Positions 17,788 to 26,019 of a DNA stretch of 64,000 nucleotides are shown piece after piece (the first letter of the stretch is position 1; the number at the start of each line of letters is the position of its first letter). A program made the position numbers and the translations under genes. The notes beneath the pieces are model-generated. The model was not told where the DNA came from, ran no database searches, and saw only the letters and a program-made list of their open reading frames with translations. This DNA is from Sphingobacterium sp. SGR-19 (GTDB taxonomy: Bacteria; Bacteroidota; Bacteroidia; Sphingobacteriales; Sphingobacteriaceae). Where the stretch lies: assembly GCF_011043555.1 (NCBI RefSeq), contig NZ_JAAKGS010000009.1:171649-235648 (forward strand), written 5' to 3'.

Positions 17788-18735
17788 ATGAAGATATTAG
17801 CAAACGACGGCATTGATGCAGCGGGTAAGAAACTGTTGGAAGATGCCGGATTTGAGGTAGATACAAACCATATTCCGCAAGAAGAGCTTGCAGAAAAATT
17901 ACAGGCTTATGATGCCATTACCGTACGCAGCGCCACGAAAGTTCGTCAAGCATTGCTTGATGTGTGCCCGAATATTAAAGCTATTGGACGTGGTGGTGTA
18001 GGAATGGATAACATTGATGTCGATTATGCACGCTCAAAAGGTATTGCCGTCATCAATACACCTGCCGCGTCATCGTTATCTGTAGGAGAACTTGTATTTG
18101 CTCACCTTTTAAATGGTGTACGCTTTTTGTACGACTCCAATCGCAAGATGCCCTTAGAAGGGAACACGAATTTCGCAGGACTTAAAAAAGCCTACGCGAA
18201 AGGTGTGGAATTAAGAGGGAAAACTTTAGGTGTTGTTGGATTTGGAAGGATTGGTCGGGAGACTGCCAAGGTAGCCCTCGGGTTGGGTATGGACATTATC
18301 TACACCGATCTATTCGATGGGCCGACATCCTTATCGCTGACGTTCACCGGTGGAATCCAGGTGGACTTGCCTGTGAAACAAGTGGCTTTCGAAGAAGTAT
18401 TAAAGCAATCTGATTTCATTACACTTCATGTTCCTTTTTTGGATAAACCTGCTATCGGAAAAGAAGAATTTGCTTTGTTAAAAGATGGAGTAGGGTTAGT
18501 AAATGCTGCTCGTGGTGGCGTAATAGATGAACTAGAGCTAATCAACGCACTTGATTCAGGTAAAGTATCTTTTGCAGCATTAGACGTATTTGACAATGAA
18601 CCAACGCCAAGACAGGAGATTTTGAGCCACCCCCGGATTTCTTTGACACCGCATATCGGAGCGGCAACAAATGAAGCACAGGAGCGGATCGGTATCGAAT
18701 TGGCGACGCTGCTTATAGATGCACTGAAGAAGTAG
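17788..18735 (+). CDS. serA: D-3-phosphoglycerate dehydrogenase (short form)
   Basis: 315 residues; first step of serine synthesis from 3-phosphoglycerate using NAD. NAD loop GVVGFGRIGRETAKV; catalytic Arg in NAARGGVIDE, Glu in DNEPTPR and His in LTPHIGAATNEAQERIG. It lacks the C-terminal ACT domain of the E. coli enzyme, so classical serine feedback through ACT is not expected; short SerA forms are common in Bacteroidota. Second gene after serC and closed by a terminator. Confidence 0.95.
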   Translation: MKILANDGIDAAGKKLLEDAGFEVDTNHIPQEELAEKLQAYDAITVRSATKVRQALLDVCPNIKAIGRGGVGMDNIDVDYARSKGIAVINTPAASSLSVGELVFAHLLNGVRFLYDSNRKMPLEGNTNFAGLKKAYAKGVELRGKTLGVVGFGRIGRETAKVALGLGMDIIYTDLFDGPTSLSLTFTGGIQVDLPVKQVAFEEVLKQSDFITLHVPFLDKPAIGKEEFALLKDGVGLVNAARGGVIDELELINALDSGKVSFAALDVFDNEPTPRQEILSHPRISLTPHIGAATNEAQERIGIELATLLIDALKK

Positions 18736-18754
18736 TTCTTCCGCATAAAAATAT

Positions 18755-18794
18755 GCGGCACAAAAGCAATGAAAAGCATTTGTGCCGCTTTTTT
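18755..18794 (+). terminator. Rho-independent terminator after serC-serA
   Basis: Stem GCGGCACAAA (18755-18764) with TTTGTGCCGC (18779-18788), then six T. An overlapping smaller hairpin CCGCAT/ATGCGG lies at 18741-18757. Confidence 0.9.
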
Positions 18795-18919
18795 GTGTAA
18801 AATAACTACATTTACAGGTTTTTATAGACAATTTATTCAGATGGACCTGCATAAATTACATCGCAAAGAATACAAATTTATGCAAGCTTGAAACTTAACA
18901 CTCATAGATAATTACTCTA

Positions 18920-20233
18920 ATGAAAATTCTAAAATTTGGTGGCACATCGGTGGGAAGTGCCCAACGTATCAAAGGGTTGTTGGATATTGTAAATCCTACG
19001 GAGCGCCAGGTTGTCGTTCTATCGGCAGTCGCCGGTACAACCAATGCTTTGGTCGAAATAGGGCATGCATTTTTAGCTGGAAAGACGGAGGAGGCATTAA
19101 GTCTAATTAAACAACATAAGGATAAGTACGAAGACTTAATTAAGGAGCTTTTCACCACAGCACAAGGACTCGAAAAAGGAAAGGATTTAATTGACTATCA
19201 CTTCAATTATATCGCTTCTTTGGGTAATGAGATGTTTACACCTGTAGAAGAAAAGATAATTTTGGCGCAGGGAGAACTGTTGTCGACCACGTTGTTTCAC
19301 TTCCATTTAGAAGAAATCGGCGTTCCATCGGTATTGTTGCCAGCATTGGATTTTATGAAAATAGATGAAGATAACGAGCCCATGGTACCCTATATTGGCG
19401 AGAAGCTTTCTACTTTGCTGGCAGAATTTCCCGATAATACCCTATTTATTACGCAAGGTTATATCTGTCGGAACTCGTTTGGCGAAATAGACAATCTACG
19501 TCGTGGAGGATCTGATTATACAGCTTCGCTTATTGGCGCCGCTATCCAAGCAGACGAAGTACAGATTTGGACGGACATTGATGGGATGCACAATAACGAT
19601 CCGCGTATCGTAAAAGGAACGCATCCGATAGCCAATCTTAGTTTCGATGAAGCCGCAGAGCTAGCTTATTTCGGTGCAAAGATTTTGCACCCACAAAGTG
19701 TTTTCCCAGCGCAACGATATAATGTGCCCGTGCGTTTACTGAACACAATGGATCCACAGGCAGCAGGTACGCTAATAAGCAAAGAGGGTGGGAGCAATGG
19801 ACAAATTAGGGCGATTGCGGCTAAAGATGGAATTACGGCCATCCATATCCACTCTTCCCGTATGTTGTTAGCTTATGGTTTCTTACGTAAGATATTCGAG
19901 ATATTTGAACGCTATAAAACACCTATCGATATGATTACAACATCGGAGGTGGCTGTTTCGCTGACTGTGGATGACACCAGAAATTTAGAAGACATCATCA
20001 AAGAGGTCGAAGACTTCGGTTCTGTACATATAGATCGTGATCAGACCATCGTCTGTGTGGTAGGAGACTTTAGTGCCAATACGCATGGATACGCAGCCAA
20101 AGTATTGGATGCAATCAAGCACCTTCCTTTGCGGATGATTTCTTATGGAGGATCGGATTATAATGTCTCTATCCTTTTGGATACCAGTCATAAAACAGAA
20201 GCACTCCGTTCTTTGCATAATAGGTTATTTTAG
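18920..20233 (+). CDS. lysC: Aspartate kinase (monofunctional)
   Basis: 437 residues; phosphorylates aspartate at the head of the lysine/threonine/methionine pathway. MKILKFGGTSVGSAQRI is the kinase signature; FITQGYICRN, LRRGGSDYTASLIGAA and IWTDIDGMHNNDPRIV complete the catalytic domain. C-terminal ACT repeats follow from about residue 300 (ITAIHIHSSRMLLAYGFL; TVCVVGDFSA-like IVCVVGDFSANTHGYAAKV), consistent with allosteric control. Followed 29 bases later by lysA, so a lysine-oriented operon. Confidence 0.95.
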   Translation: MKILKFGGTSVGSAQRIKGLLDIVNPTERQVVVLSAVAGTTNALVEIGHAFLAGKTEEALSLIKQHKDKYEDLIKELFTTAQGLEKGKDLIDYHFNYIASLGNEMFTPVEEKIILAQGELLSTTLFHFHLEEIGVPSVLLPALDFMKIDEDNEPMVPYIGEKLSTLLAEFPDNTLFITQGYICRNSFGEIDNLRRGGSDYTASLIGAAIQADEVQIWTDIDGMHNNDPRIVKGTHPIANLSFDEAAELAYFGAKILHPQSVFPAQRYNVPVRLLNTMDPQAAGTLISKEGGSNGQIRAIAAKDGITAIHIHSSRMLLAYGFLRKIFEIFERYKTPIDMITTSEVAVSLTVDDTRNLEDIIKEVEDFGSVHIDRDQTIVCVVGDFSANTHGYAAKVLDAIKHLPLRMISYGGSDYNVSILLDTSHKTEALRSLHNRLF

Positions 20234-20262
20234 AAGATTCACGAATTACGAATAGAGATTAT

Positions 20263-21441
20263 ATGTTGTTTAATAACAGTCAGCGAGAAAGAATTAAAGA
20301 ATTAGAAACGCCGTTCTACTACTACGATCTAAATCTGTTGGAAGAGACATTGGAGCAAGCGAAACGTGCGGCAGATAAACGGGGCTTTCATGTGCACTAT
20401 GCACTGAAAGCCAATTTTAACGATCGCTTGTTGTCTGTGATCCAATCGAAGGGACTCGGAGCAGATTGTGTGAGTGGAAATGAAGTGCAAAAAGCAATTG
20501 ATTTAGGCTTTGCAGTTGATAAGATCACATTTGCAGGGGTTGGTAAATCGGACAAAGAAATAATCTTGTCATTGCAGCATGGTATCTTTGCTTTTAACGT
20601 GGAATCGATTCAAGAGATGGAAGTCATCAATGAGTTGGCTGGTAAGGTGGGTGTCATTGCTAATGTGTCGTTAAGAATTAATCCGAACATCGACGCAAAC
20701 ACACATCATTATATCACTACCGGACTCGACGAAAACAAGTTCGGCGTTCCGACTTCTGAACTTGAAAGCGCTGCATCAGTTATCCGGCAGGCACAGCATG
20801 TAGAGTTAGTGGGGTTACACTTTCATGTTGGTTCGCAGATTACCGATATGAACGTCTTCAAGAGTTTATGTGTAAAAGTAAACGAGTGGAAAAATTGGTT
20901 TGAAGAACGTGGAACGCAGATCAAAGTATTGAATGTTGGTGGCGGATTGGGCGTAGATTATCAGCATCCACACGAGAACCCAATTCCGGATTTCGAGACG
21001 TATTTTGATATATTCGACCGGTTTTTGGAACGGAATGCACATCAAGAGGTACATTTCGAATTGGGACGTGCTTTAGTGGCGCAATCTGGATCGCTTATCA
21101 CGAAGGTGCTTTATACTAAAAGTGGTGTAAAGAAACACTTTCTGGTAGTTGATGCGGGGATGACAGAGCTAATGAGACCAGCACTTTATCAAGCATACCA
21201 TAAAATAGAACGTGTAGATACAGACGAAGAACCAACCATTCAGTATGATGTAGTAGGGCCGATCTGCGAGAGTTCTGACTGTTTCGGTAAAGAAGTGCCC
21301 CTGCCAAAATCGGAAAGAGGGGACTTAATAGCCATCCGTACAGCAGGCGCCTATGGTGAAGTTATGGCCTCGCGCTACAATTTGCGGGACGAGGTACGCT
21401 ATTTATATAGCGACGCATTAAATTTATCCCCCTCAATATGA
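20263..21441 (+). CDS. lysA: Diaminopimelate decarboxylase
   Basis: 392 residues, PLP fold-type III enzyme converting meso-diaminopimelate to lysine. PLP lysine in HVHYALKANFNDRLL, the HFHVGSQITDM motif, the glycine-rich phosphate loop LNVGGGLGVDYQHP, and the active-site CESSDCFGKE with GAYGEVMASRYN. It follows lysC closely. Length is at the short end but complete. Confidence 0.96.
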   Translation: MLFNNSQRERIKELETPFYYYDLNLLEETLEQAKRAADKRGFHVHYALKANFNDRLLSVIQSKGLGADCVSGNEVQKAIDLGFAVDKITFAGVGKSDKEIILSLQHGIFAFNVESIQEMEVINELAGKVGVIANVSLRINPNIDANTHHYITTGLDENKFGVPTSELESAASVIRQAQHVELVGLHFHVGSQITDMNVFKSLCVKVNEWKNWFEERGTQIKVLNVGGGLGVDYQHPHENPIPDFETYFDIFDRFLERNAHQEVHFELGRALVAQSGSLITKVLYTKSGVKKHFLVVDAGMTELMRPALYQAYHKIERVDTDEEPTIQYDVVGPICESSDCFGKEVPLPKSERGDLIAIRTAGAYGEVMASRYNLRDEVRYLYSDALNLSPSI

Positions 21442-21481
21442 ATGGTTTTTTGTTTTTCTGGAAAAAAAGAGGTTAAGAATG

Positions 21482-21512
21482 TTTGCATTTTAAATCGAAA
21501 TTCCTACTTTTG
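21482..21512 (+). promoter_or_regulatory. Promoter of tRNA-Lys (Bacteroidota primary sigma type)
   Basis: TTTG at 21482-21485 and TACTTTTG at 21505-21512 are separated by exactly 19 bases, an excellent match to the Bacteroidota consensus TTTG-N19-TAnnTTTG. The mature tRNA begins 44 bases further on. Confidence 0.85.
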
Positions 21513-21555
21513 CATCACTTCAAACAACGAAGCGGTGCTTCAGAAAACGAAGTAA

Positions 21556-21628
21556 GATTCCGTAGCTCAGCTGGTAGAGCAATACACTTTTAATGTATGG
21601 GTCCTGGGTTCGAATCCCAGCGGGATCA
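21556..21628 (+). tRNA. tRNA-Lys (anticodon TTT)
   Basis: 73 bases. Acceptor arms GATTCCG and CGGGATC pair over 7 bp (one T-G), D arm AGCTCAGCTGGTAGAGC, anticodon loop CTTTTAA giving TTT, T arm CTGGGTTCGAATCCCAG, discriminator A. CCA is not encoded. Confidence 0.98.
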
Positions 21629-21635
21629 CTAAACA

Positions 21636-21663
21636 AGCTCAATCGAAAGATTGGGCTTTTTTT
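21636..21663 (+). terminator. Terminator after tRNA-Lys
   Basis: AGCTCAATC, loop GAAA, GATTGGGCT, then a run of eight T. Confidence 0.85.
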
Positions 21664-21743
21664 GTGCCCGCAAGATTCGAACGAAGGGTCGGGATGGGTT
21701 CGATTCTCGAAGGTTCAGGCATGAGTTTGGGCAATGTGGGACT

Positions 21744-21765
21744 GAACCAATCCCAGGGGGATCAC
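21744..21765 (+). repeat. Degenerate copy of the tRNA-Lys 3' end
   Basis: These 22 bases match 21608-21629 (T arm to discriminator of the tRNA) at 18 of 22 positions. The upstream 5' half of a tRNA is not present. It could be an eroded attachment site left by an element that integrated at the tRNA, or a decayed tandem tRNA. The region downstream is accessory in character. Confidence 0.45.
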
Positions 21766-21772
21766 AAAGCAC

Positions 21773-21804
21773 AAAGCCACTTCTTCACAAGAGTGGCTTT
21801 TGTT
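21773..21804 (+). terminator. Second terminator-like hairpin
   Basis: AAAGCCACT and AGTGGCTTT form a 9-bp stem with a 10-base loop, followed by TGTTATTT. It lies directly after the degenerate tRNA-end copy, as the first terminator does after the real tRNA, so it may have been its terminator. Confidence 0.55.
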
Positions 21805-21934
21805 ATTTAAGCTGGGATGATAACAGAAGGGGTAGGCTGGGGCGTTGAATATAAAAAACGCTTATCGCACGATTTTGATTTTAAGACGAAAGGCTACCGA
21901 CAGTATATTCACTTCTGCAATCGAAGAAAAGATG

Positions 21935-22234
21935 CTAGTCAAAATCGAAAAAATCAGATAAAAAAGATTTCTTTTTACGCCCATATTGGGGGTGTTTATT
22001 CCTGTCTGAATATTTATCATTCCGTTCGTAATCCTGTGAGTAGGGTCGCTTCTCAACATCGCTATAACTTCCTTTGTCAGGATTATTCCCATGGGTTCTT
22101 TGAGCAGAATACTCCAGTAACTTATCCAATTCACCTTTATCCAGCCAAATTCCTCTACATTGTGGGCAATAATCAATTTCAACGTTTTGACGTTCCGTCA
22201 TTAACAGGGTCGCATTACAATTCGGACATTTCAT
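21935..22234 (-). CDS. zf-TFIIB-type zinc-ribbon protein
   Basis: 99 residues from the ATG at 22234 (an in-frame TTG at 22258 would add 8). MKCPNCNATLLM and IDYCPQCRGIWLDKGELDKL form the two CxxC knuckles and the characteristic GIWLDxGEL of the zf-TFIIB family. The rest (residues about 47-99) is polar, with many S, Y, D, R and K and a basic end KKKSFLSDFFDFD. Function unknown; probably nucleic-acid or protein binding in the cytosol. Isolated on the minus strand. Confidence 0.85.
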   Translation of the reverse strand: MKCPNCNATLLMTERQNVEIDYCPQCRGIWLDKGELDKLLEYSAQRTHGNNPDKGSYSDVEKRPYSQDYERNDKYSDRNKHPQYGRKKKSFLSDFFDFD

Positions 22235-22336
22235 GTTCTTCAAAATTATGTTTGTCAAAGTATAAACTTAACTAAAAAAAACACAGATAGTGCCACATTA
22301 GCTTTTTTTAACATTCCTTAAACCGAGGGACTCTGG

Positions 22337-23125
22337 TCAATCCTTTCTTAGATATTCATTTAGTGCATCTAAATATAATTTGTTAAATGAAGTTCCAGAG
22401 AACGGATTCTGACTCGTCACTAAATTTCTATCTTTCACTGCATAGTTTGCCTTCGGTAGCCTACTCTTATGTTGTAGCCCCATTTTTTTTAATTTCTTCG
22501 CTATTTTTCTGTTTTTGGGTTTCCCTTTCATAATAAAACGTTCAATTACGAATTCTTCAAATAGCGAGACCGAATTAACTTTAAAACCAATGTATGGGTT
22601 TTCATCTTTTGGAATAGTTAATATCAGACTTGGTGCGTGACAAATAAGACCAGTTGGCTTGTTTTCCTTTGCAAAGTGTTTTAAGAGGACAGGTATGTTA
22701 ATATCGTTTTGCAAATCGACCATCAAACCTTGTCCACCTGGGATGATCAAACCAATATACTCCGATTTTCTTTCAACAGCCTGCTCCAGTGTTTTGGGGT
22801 TGTTAAACAAACTATCTGTCTGGGTGAATGCTAAAGCCTCGTTTTTTATCTCCAAGCTATTTTTCCAATATTTGTCTTTCACGCTTTCTTCATCTATTGT
22901 CGCGACAACCCCATTTGGTGTTGCAAAATCCACGGTATATCCAGCTTCAATAATCGATTTATAAGCGAGGTAAAATTCGTTCAGGAAGACGCCAGTTTGT
23001 CGAAGTTTTTCTCCGTTGTTCAGTTCTAAGGTATTCGCTGCACTCATTACAAATAAAACTTTGTTGGTTTGTGCGTAAACCATATTGGTAAAAAGAACCG
23101 ATGCCAATATTATTTTAATTTTCAT
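22337..23125 (-). CDS. Secreted DJ-1/PfpI family protein
   Basis: 262 residues with a signal peptide (MKIKIILASVLFTNMVYAQ). The glutamine-amidotransferase-like fold is marked by GYTVDFATPNG, IGLIIPGGQGLMVDLQND and the nucleophile elbow TGLICHAPSLIL with Cys162. Close in pattern to Hsp31/HchA-type DJ-1 proteins (deglycase, chaperone or peptidase activities are debated), but exported, which is less usual. It sits downstream of a Crp-family regulator gene on the same strand, separated by about 50 bases. Confidence 0.85.
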   Translation of the reverse strand: MKIKIILASVLFTNMVYAQTNKVLFVMSAANTLELNNGEKLRQTGVFLNEFYLAYKSIIEAGYTVDFATPNGVVATIDEESVKDKYWKNSLEIKNEALAFTQTDSLFNNPKTLEQAVERKSEYIGLIIPGGQGLMVDLQNDINIPVLLKHFAKENKPTGLICHAPSLILTIPKDENPYIGFKVNSVSLFEEFVIERFIMKGKPKNRKIAKKLKKMGLQHKSRLPKANYAVKDRNLVTSQNPFSGTSFNKLYLDALNEYLRKD

Positions 23126-23177
23126 TCTGTAAAGTTCCCAAGAAGAAAAACGGAAAACATTTACATATGTAAAGATT

Positions 23178-23747
23178 TTACTTCTTTGCCCTGATTCGGC
23201 TTAATTGTGTTGGTGAGACACCCAAATAGGAAGCAATATGGTATTGGCTAATTTGGTGTTCTAAATTAGGGTGTTCTTTTTTAAAAATATCGTAGCGTTC
23301 TTTCGCTCCGAGCGTTACAAGTTCAATTTCCCTTTTTTCTTTTATGGCGAATTTGTATTCTGCTAAAATCCTCGCCAGGCTTTCAATTTTTGGAAAGCTC
23401 TTGTAAAGCGAAGTAACTTTGCCGAAGTCTGCCACTAATACTGAACAGTCTGTTAAACATTGAATATTTATTAGATTCTTCTCTTTTGTCGTAATAGAAG
23501 AATAGGCCGCTACAAAATTAGGAGGTGCAAAGAAGGTTTTATTGTATTCATTCCCAGAGTTATTTCGGAAAAATGCCCGCATTACACCTTTCGAAAGAAA
23601 TGCCAATTTTGATGAATATTCGCCTTCCCTTGCAAAGTAATCATGTTTTTTAAGTTGAATGGCAGAAAATAGTGAGATAAACATCTCCGTTTCACTTTCC
23701 GTGAAGTGAATTAATTTTCTCAAATATGCCTCCAGTTCAATTATCAT
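23178..23747 (-). CDS. Crp/Fnr family transcriptional regulator
   Basis: 189 residues: cyclic-nucleotide-binding-like domain (residues about 10-125; YFAREGEYSSKLAFLSKGVM) and a C-terminal helix-turn-helix (ISQYHIASYLGVSPTQLSRI). No Cys cluster for an Fe-S sensor and the cAMP-contact arginine/serine pair is not evident, as usual for Bacteroidota members. The start ATG overlaps the DUF2200 stop by 4 bases. Likely regulates neighbouring genes including the DJ-1 gene; this is inference. Confidence 0.88.
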   Translation of the reverse strand: MIIELEAYLRKLIHFTESETEMFISLFSAIQLKKHDYFAREGEYSSKLAFLSKGVMRAFFRNNSGNEYNKTFFAPPNFVAAYSSITTKEKNLINIQCLTDCSVLVADFGKVTSLYKSFPKIESLARILAEYKFAIKEKREIELVTLGAKERYDIFKKEHPNLEHQISQYHIASYLGVSPTQLSRIRAKK

Positions 23748-24103
23748 CTTAGGATCTTTTCCATCTTCCGGCCTTTCGCCAATTCGTCTACCAACTTATC
23801 CAGATATCTAGTCTGTCTTGTTAACGGGTTTTCAATTTCTTCTATCCGGTAACCACAGATTACGCCCGTTATGAGCGACGCATTGGGGTTCAGGTTGGCT
23901 CTCTCAAAAAATGTCTCAAAAGTTACTTTCTCATCAATGAGTTCTTCCAGTTTTTTATCGTCGAAGCCAGTCAGCCACTCTATGACCTGATGCAGCTCTT
24001 CGATTGTCCTGTCTTTCTTTTCCACCTTGGTTACATAATGCGGATAAACAGAAGCAAAGGTCATTTTTGCTATCCGTCTATCATGTTCAGGAGTCGTTTT
24101 CAT
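23744..24103 (-). CDS. DUF2200 family protein
   Basis: 119 residues. The family is recognisable from RRIAKMTFASVYPHYVTKVEKK, the EELHQVIEWLTGFD helix and VICGYRIEEIENPLTRQTRYLDKLVDELAKG. Small cytosolic protein of unknown function. Upstream member of a two-gene unit with the Crp/Fnr regulator (ATGA overlap). Confidence 0.85.
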   Translation of the reverse strand: MKTTPEHDRRIAKMTFASVYPHYVTKVEKKDRTIEELHQVIEWLTGFDDKKLEELIDEKVTFETFFERANLNPNASLITGVICGYRIEEIENPLTRQTRYLDKLVDELAKGRKMEKILR

Positions 24104-24264
24104 GTTGTGTAATTTAGTTCTTCCTACTATGTACTACAATGTTTAAATATACGCAAAACCTGTTTATCTAAAAATGTCAATATGATTAATAAAAATTTAA
24201 AAAGAGTATTCCGCTTTTATCGAGAATAGTAACTTTGAAAGCTAATGAGATATTTAAAAAATAA

Positions 24265-25047
24265 ATGGCCTCGAATTTAACTGACTTAAACATAGGTATT
24301 GTGGGTTGTGGATGGCTCGGTGTCAGAATAGCTAAAAAATGGCAAATCAGGAATCGTGTCTATACAACAACAACGTCAACGGACAAAATAAAAGTACTGG
24401 CATCACAAAACTTAGAACCAACACTTGTGGATTTCAATACAGATCGGTCATCTGATGAGATTTCGCTTTGGGATGCCGTTCTATCGTTAGATGTTTTGAT
24501 TATTACATTTCCAATTTCTACACGCAAAGACCACGATATATATAATATTCAAAAACGGATTGATAATTTCTCTACGTTCATAGGTAGTTTTGGCAGACAA
24601 ATGTTTTTTATAAATTCAACCAGTGTTTATCCCAACAAACAAAAAGAATTTACCGAAGAAGATGTGCCTGTTGAAAAGGTGTTCGCTGAGCATCTATTAC
24701 GAACATTATACCCTCAAGTTAATATTTTGAGGTTGGGCGGACTCATGGGAGATGATAGGCAACTGAGCAAATACAATATTCCGAATCTCGACGCTCCTGT
24801 TAACCACGTCCATTTCAAAGACGTCACTGCGGTAATCGAGAAAATGATTGAAAATAAATCTTGTGCAAAATTATACAATGTCGTAGCCCCTGAGCATCCT
24901 ACAAAACGAGAGGTCATCGCTATACAGAAAAATCAACATGACGTCGAGAGCGAAAAGGAAATAGGTAGATTGATTTCTTCAAATAGACTGATAAACGAAC
25001 TAGAATATGATTTTATATATTCAGATCCTAAATACTTCCATCATTAA
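24265..25047 (+). CDS. YeeZ-like NAD(P)-binding (SDR-type) protein
   Basis: 260 residues. N-terminal Rossmann loop IGIVGCGWLGVRIAKKW-like (GxGxxG as GCGWLG), then a region VLIITFPISTR and FINSTSVYPNKQKEF resembling the S..Y part of extended SDR proteins, and VNHVHFKDVTAVIEKMIE near the C-terminus. This is the pattern of YeeZ-type 'NAD-dependent epimerase/dehydratase' proteins of unknown substrate. Single gene, facing away from the DUF2200 unit. Confidence 0.75.
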   Translation: MASNLTDLNIGIVGCGWLGVRIAKKWQIRNRVYTTTTSTDKIKVLASQNLEPTLVDFNTDRSSDEISLWDAVLSLDVLIITFPISTRKDHDIYNIQKRIDNFSTFIGSFGRQMFFINSTSVYPNKQKEFTEEDVPVEKVFAEHLLRTLYPQVNILRLGGLMGDDRQLSKYNIPNLDAPVNHVHFKDVTAVIEKMIENKSCAKLYNVVAPEHPTKREVIAIQKNQHDVESEKEIGRLISSNRLINELEYDFIYSDPKYFHH

Positions 25048-25053
25048 AAATCA

Positions 25054-25266
25054 TCAATTTTCAGCTCCCTTGTCTGTATTCCGATTTACATTCTTGGTAT
25101 CGACGTAATCTGCCGTTTCACCGTCCTCATTTAGATATTTTTTTTCTACTTTTTCTGTATCTTCAACTTTAGTGGTGTCCACTTCAATCGGTCCAGCGGT
25201 ATCCCGTGATGTGCCTGAAGGTTTTCCTTTAGGTGTCTTGCTTTGTTTCTCGCTATGCTGTGTCAT
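25054..25266 (-). CDS. Small hydrophilic protein of unknown function
   Basis: 70 residues, rich in T, K, D, E and with no hydrophobic core; probably disordered. AAAGGA lies a few bases before the ATG, a rare clear ribosome-binding sequence for this genome. The stop lies 7 bases from the convergent YeeZ-like stop. No family recognised; it could be a stress-related hydrophilin-like protein, but nothing in the sequence settles it. Confidence 0.5.
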   Translation of the reverse strand: MTQHSEKQSKTPKGKPSGTSRDTAGPIEVDTTKVEDTEKVEKKYLNEDGETADYVDTKNVNRNTDKGAEN

Positions 25267-25547
25267 ATCCTTTTTTTTGTTTATATAAAGTGAACAACGA
25301 TCGGATGAAGAAGTTCACGATTCTTAGTAGAAAGTTACAAGGCGATTGGATATGACATTCTGTGAATTTAGACGTAAATAAGTTCTTTTGACAAGAAAAA
25401 TATGGAACTTATGTGTTGAAACCGAAAATTTTACTGAAAATATAATATACTATTGATAATAATTTAGAAAATGAAGAGGTTTGATGAAATCAGTATGCTC
25501 CTGCCGTGATATTTGGCGTGCAAAATATATTATCAAATACAAATCAT

Positions 25548-25994
25548 ATGAAAAAATTGACAATAGTGATTATCGCCCTATTAGCAATAAATGCTGTAAA
25601 GGCGCAGATCTTCGATCCTGTTAAGTGGACATTTGCGGCTAAGAAGACTGGTAAAGATGAAGCAGTACTCTTTCTAAAGGCCACGATAGATAATGGTTGG
25701 AACATCTATTCGCAGCATATCGGTGAGGGCGGTCCCGTTCCGACTTCGTTCAGCTTCACACCGTCAAACGATTATCAGCTCGTTGGAAAGGTACTGGAAC
25801 CAACACCGAACAAAAAGTTTGAAAAGACCTTTAACATGCAGGTTTTGTATTTCAGTAAGGAGGTGGTTTTTCAGCAAAAGATAAAACTGAAGAAAGGCCA
25901 GACGATTATCAAAGGGGCAGTCGAATTTATGGTCTGTAACGATCAGCAATGCCTTCCTCCCGATGAAAGGGCTTTTGCTATTACTGTAAAATAA
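25548..25994 (+). CDS. Free-standing N-terminal DsbD domain (periplasmic thiol-disulfide protein)
   Basis: 148 residues from ATG 25548, which gives a signal peptide MKKLTIVIIALLAINAVKAQ; the longer frame from 25506 adds an unlikely 14-residue extension. The mature part is an immunoglobulin-like nDsbD domain (DNGWNIYSQHIGEGGPVPTS) with the redox pair VCNDQQCLPP at Cys130 and Cys135. nDsbD accepts electrons from the membrane part of DsbD and hands them to periplasmic partners. It precedes the M16 peptidase gene by 25 bases, and the DsbD encoded at 30755-32476 lacks this domain, so the two probably work as split halves. Confidence 0.85.
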   Translation: MKKLTIVIIALLAINAVKAQIFDPVKWTFAAKKTGKDEAVLFLKATIDNGWNIYSQHIGEGGPVPTSFSFTPSNDYQLVGKVLEPTPNKKFEKTFNMQVLYFSKEVVFQQKIKLKKGQTIIKGAVEFMVCNDQQCLPPDERAFAITVK

Positions 25995-26019
25995 GTTTCA
26001 TTTTAGAAAAAGAACAACC

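Noticed and set aside
21651..22275. Plus-strand frames over the zinc-ribbon gene and tRNA flank, and an overlapping minus frame at 21862-22182
   Set aside because: The minus-strand frame ending at 21935 carries the CxxC/GIWLD motif; the others have no family pattern.
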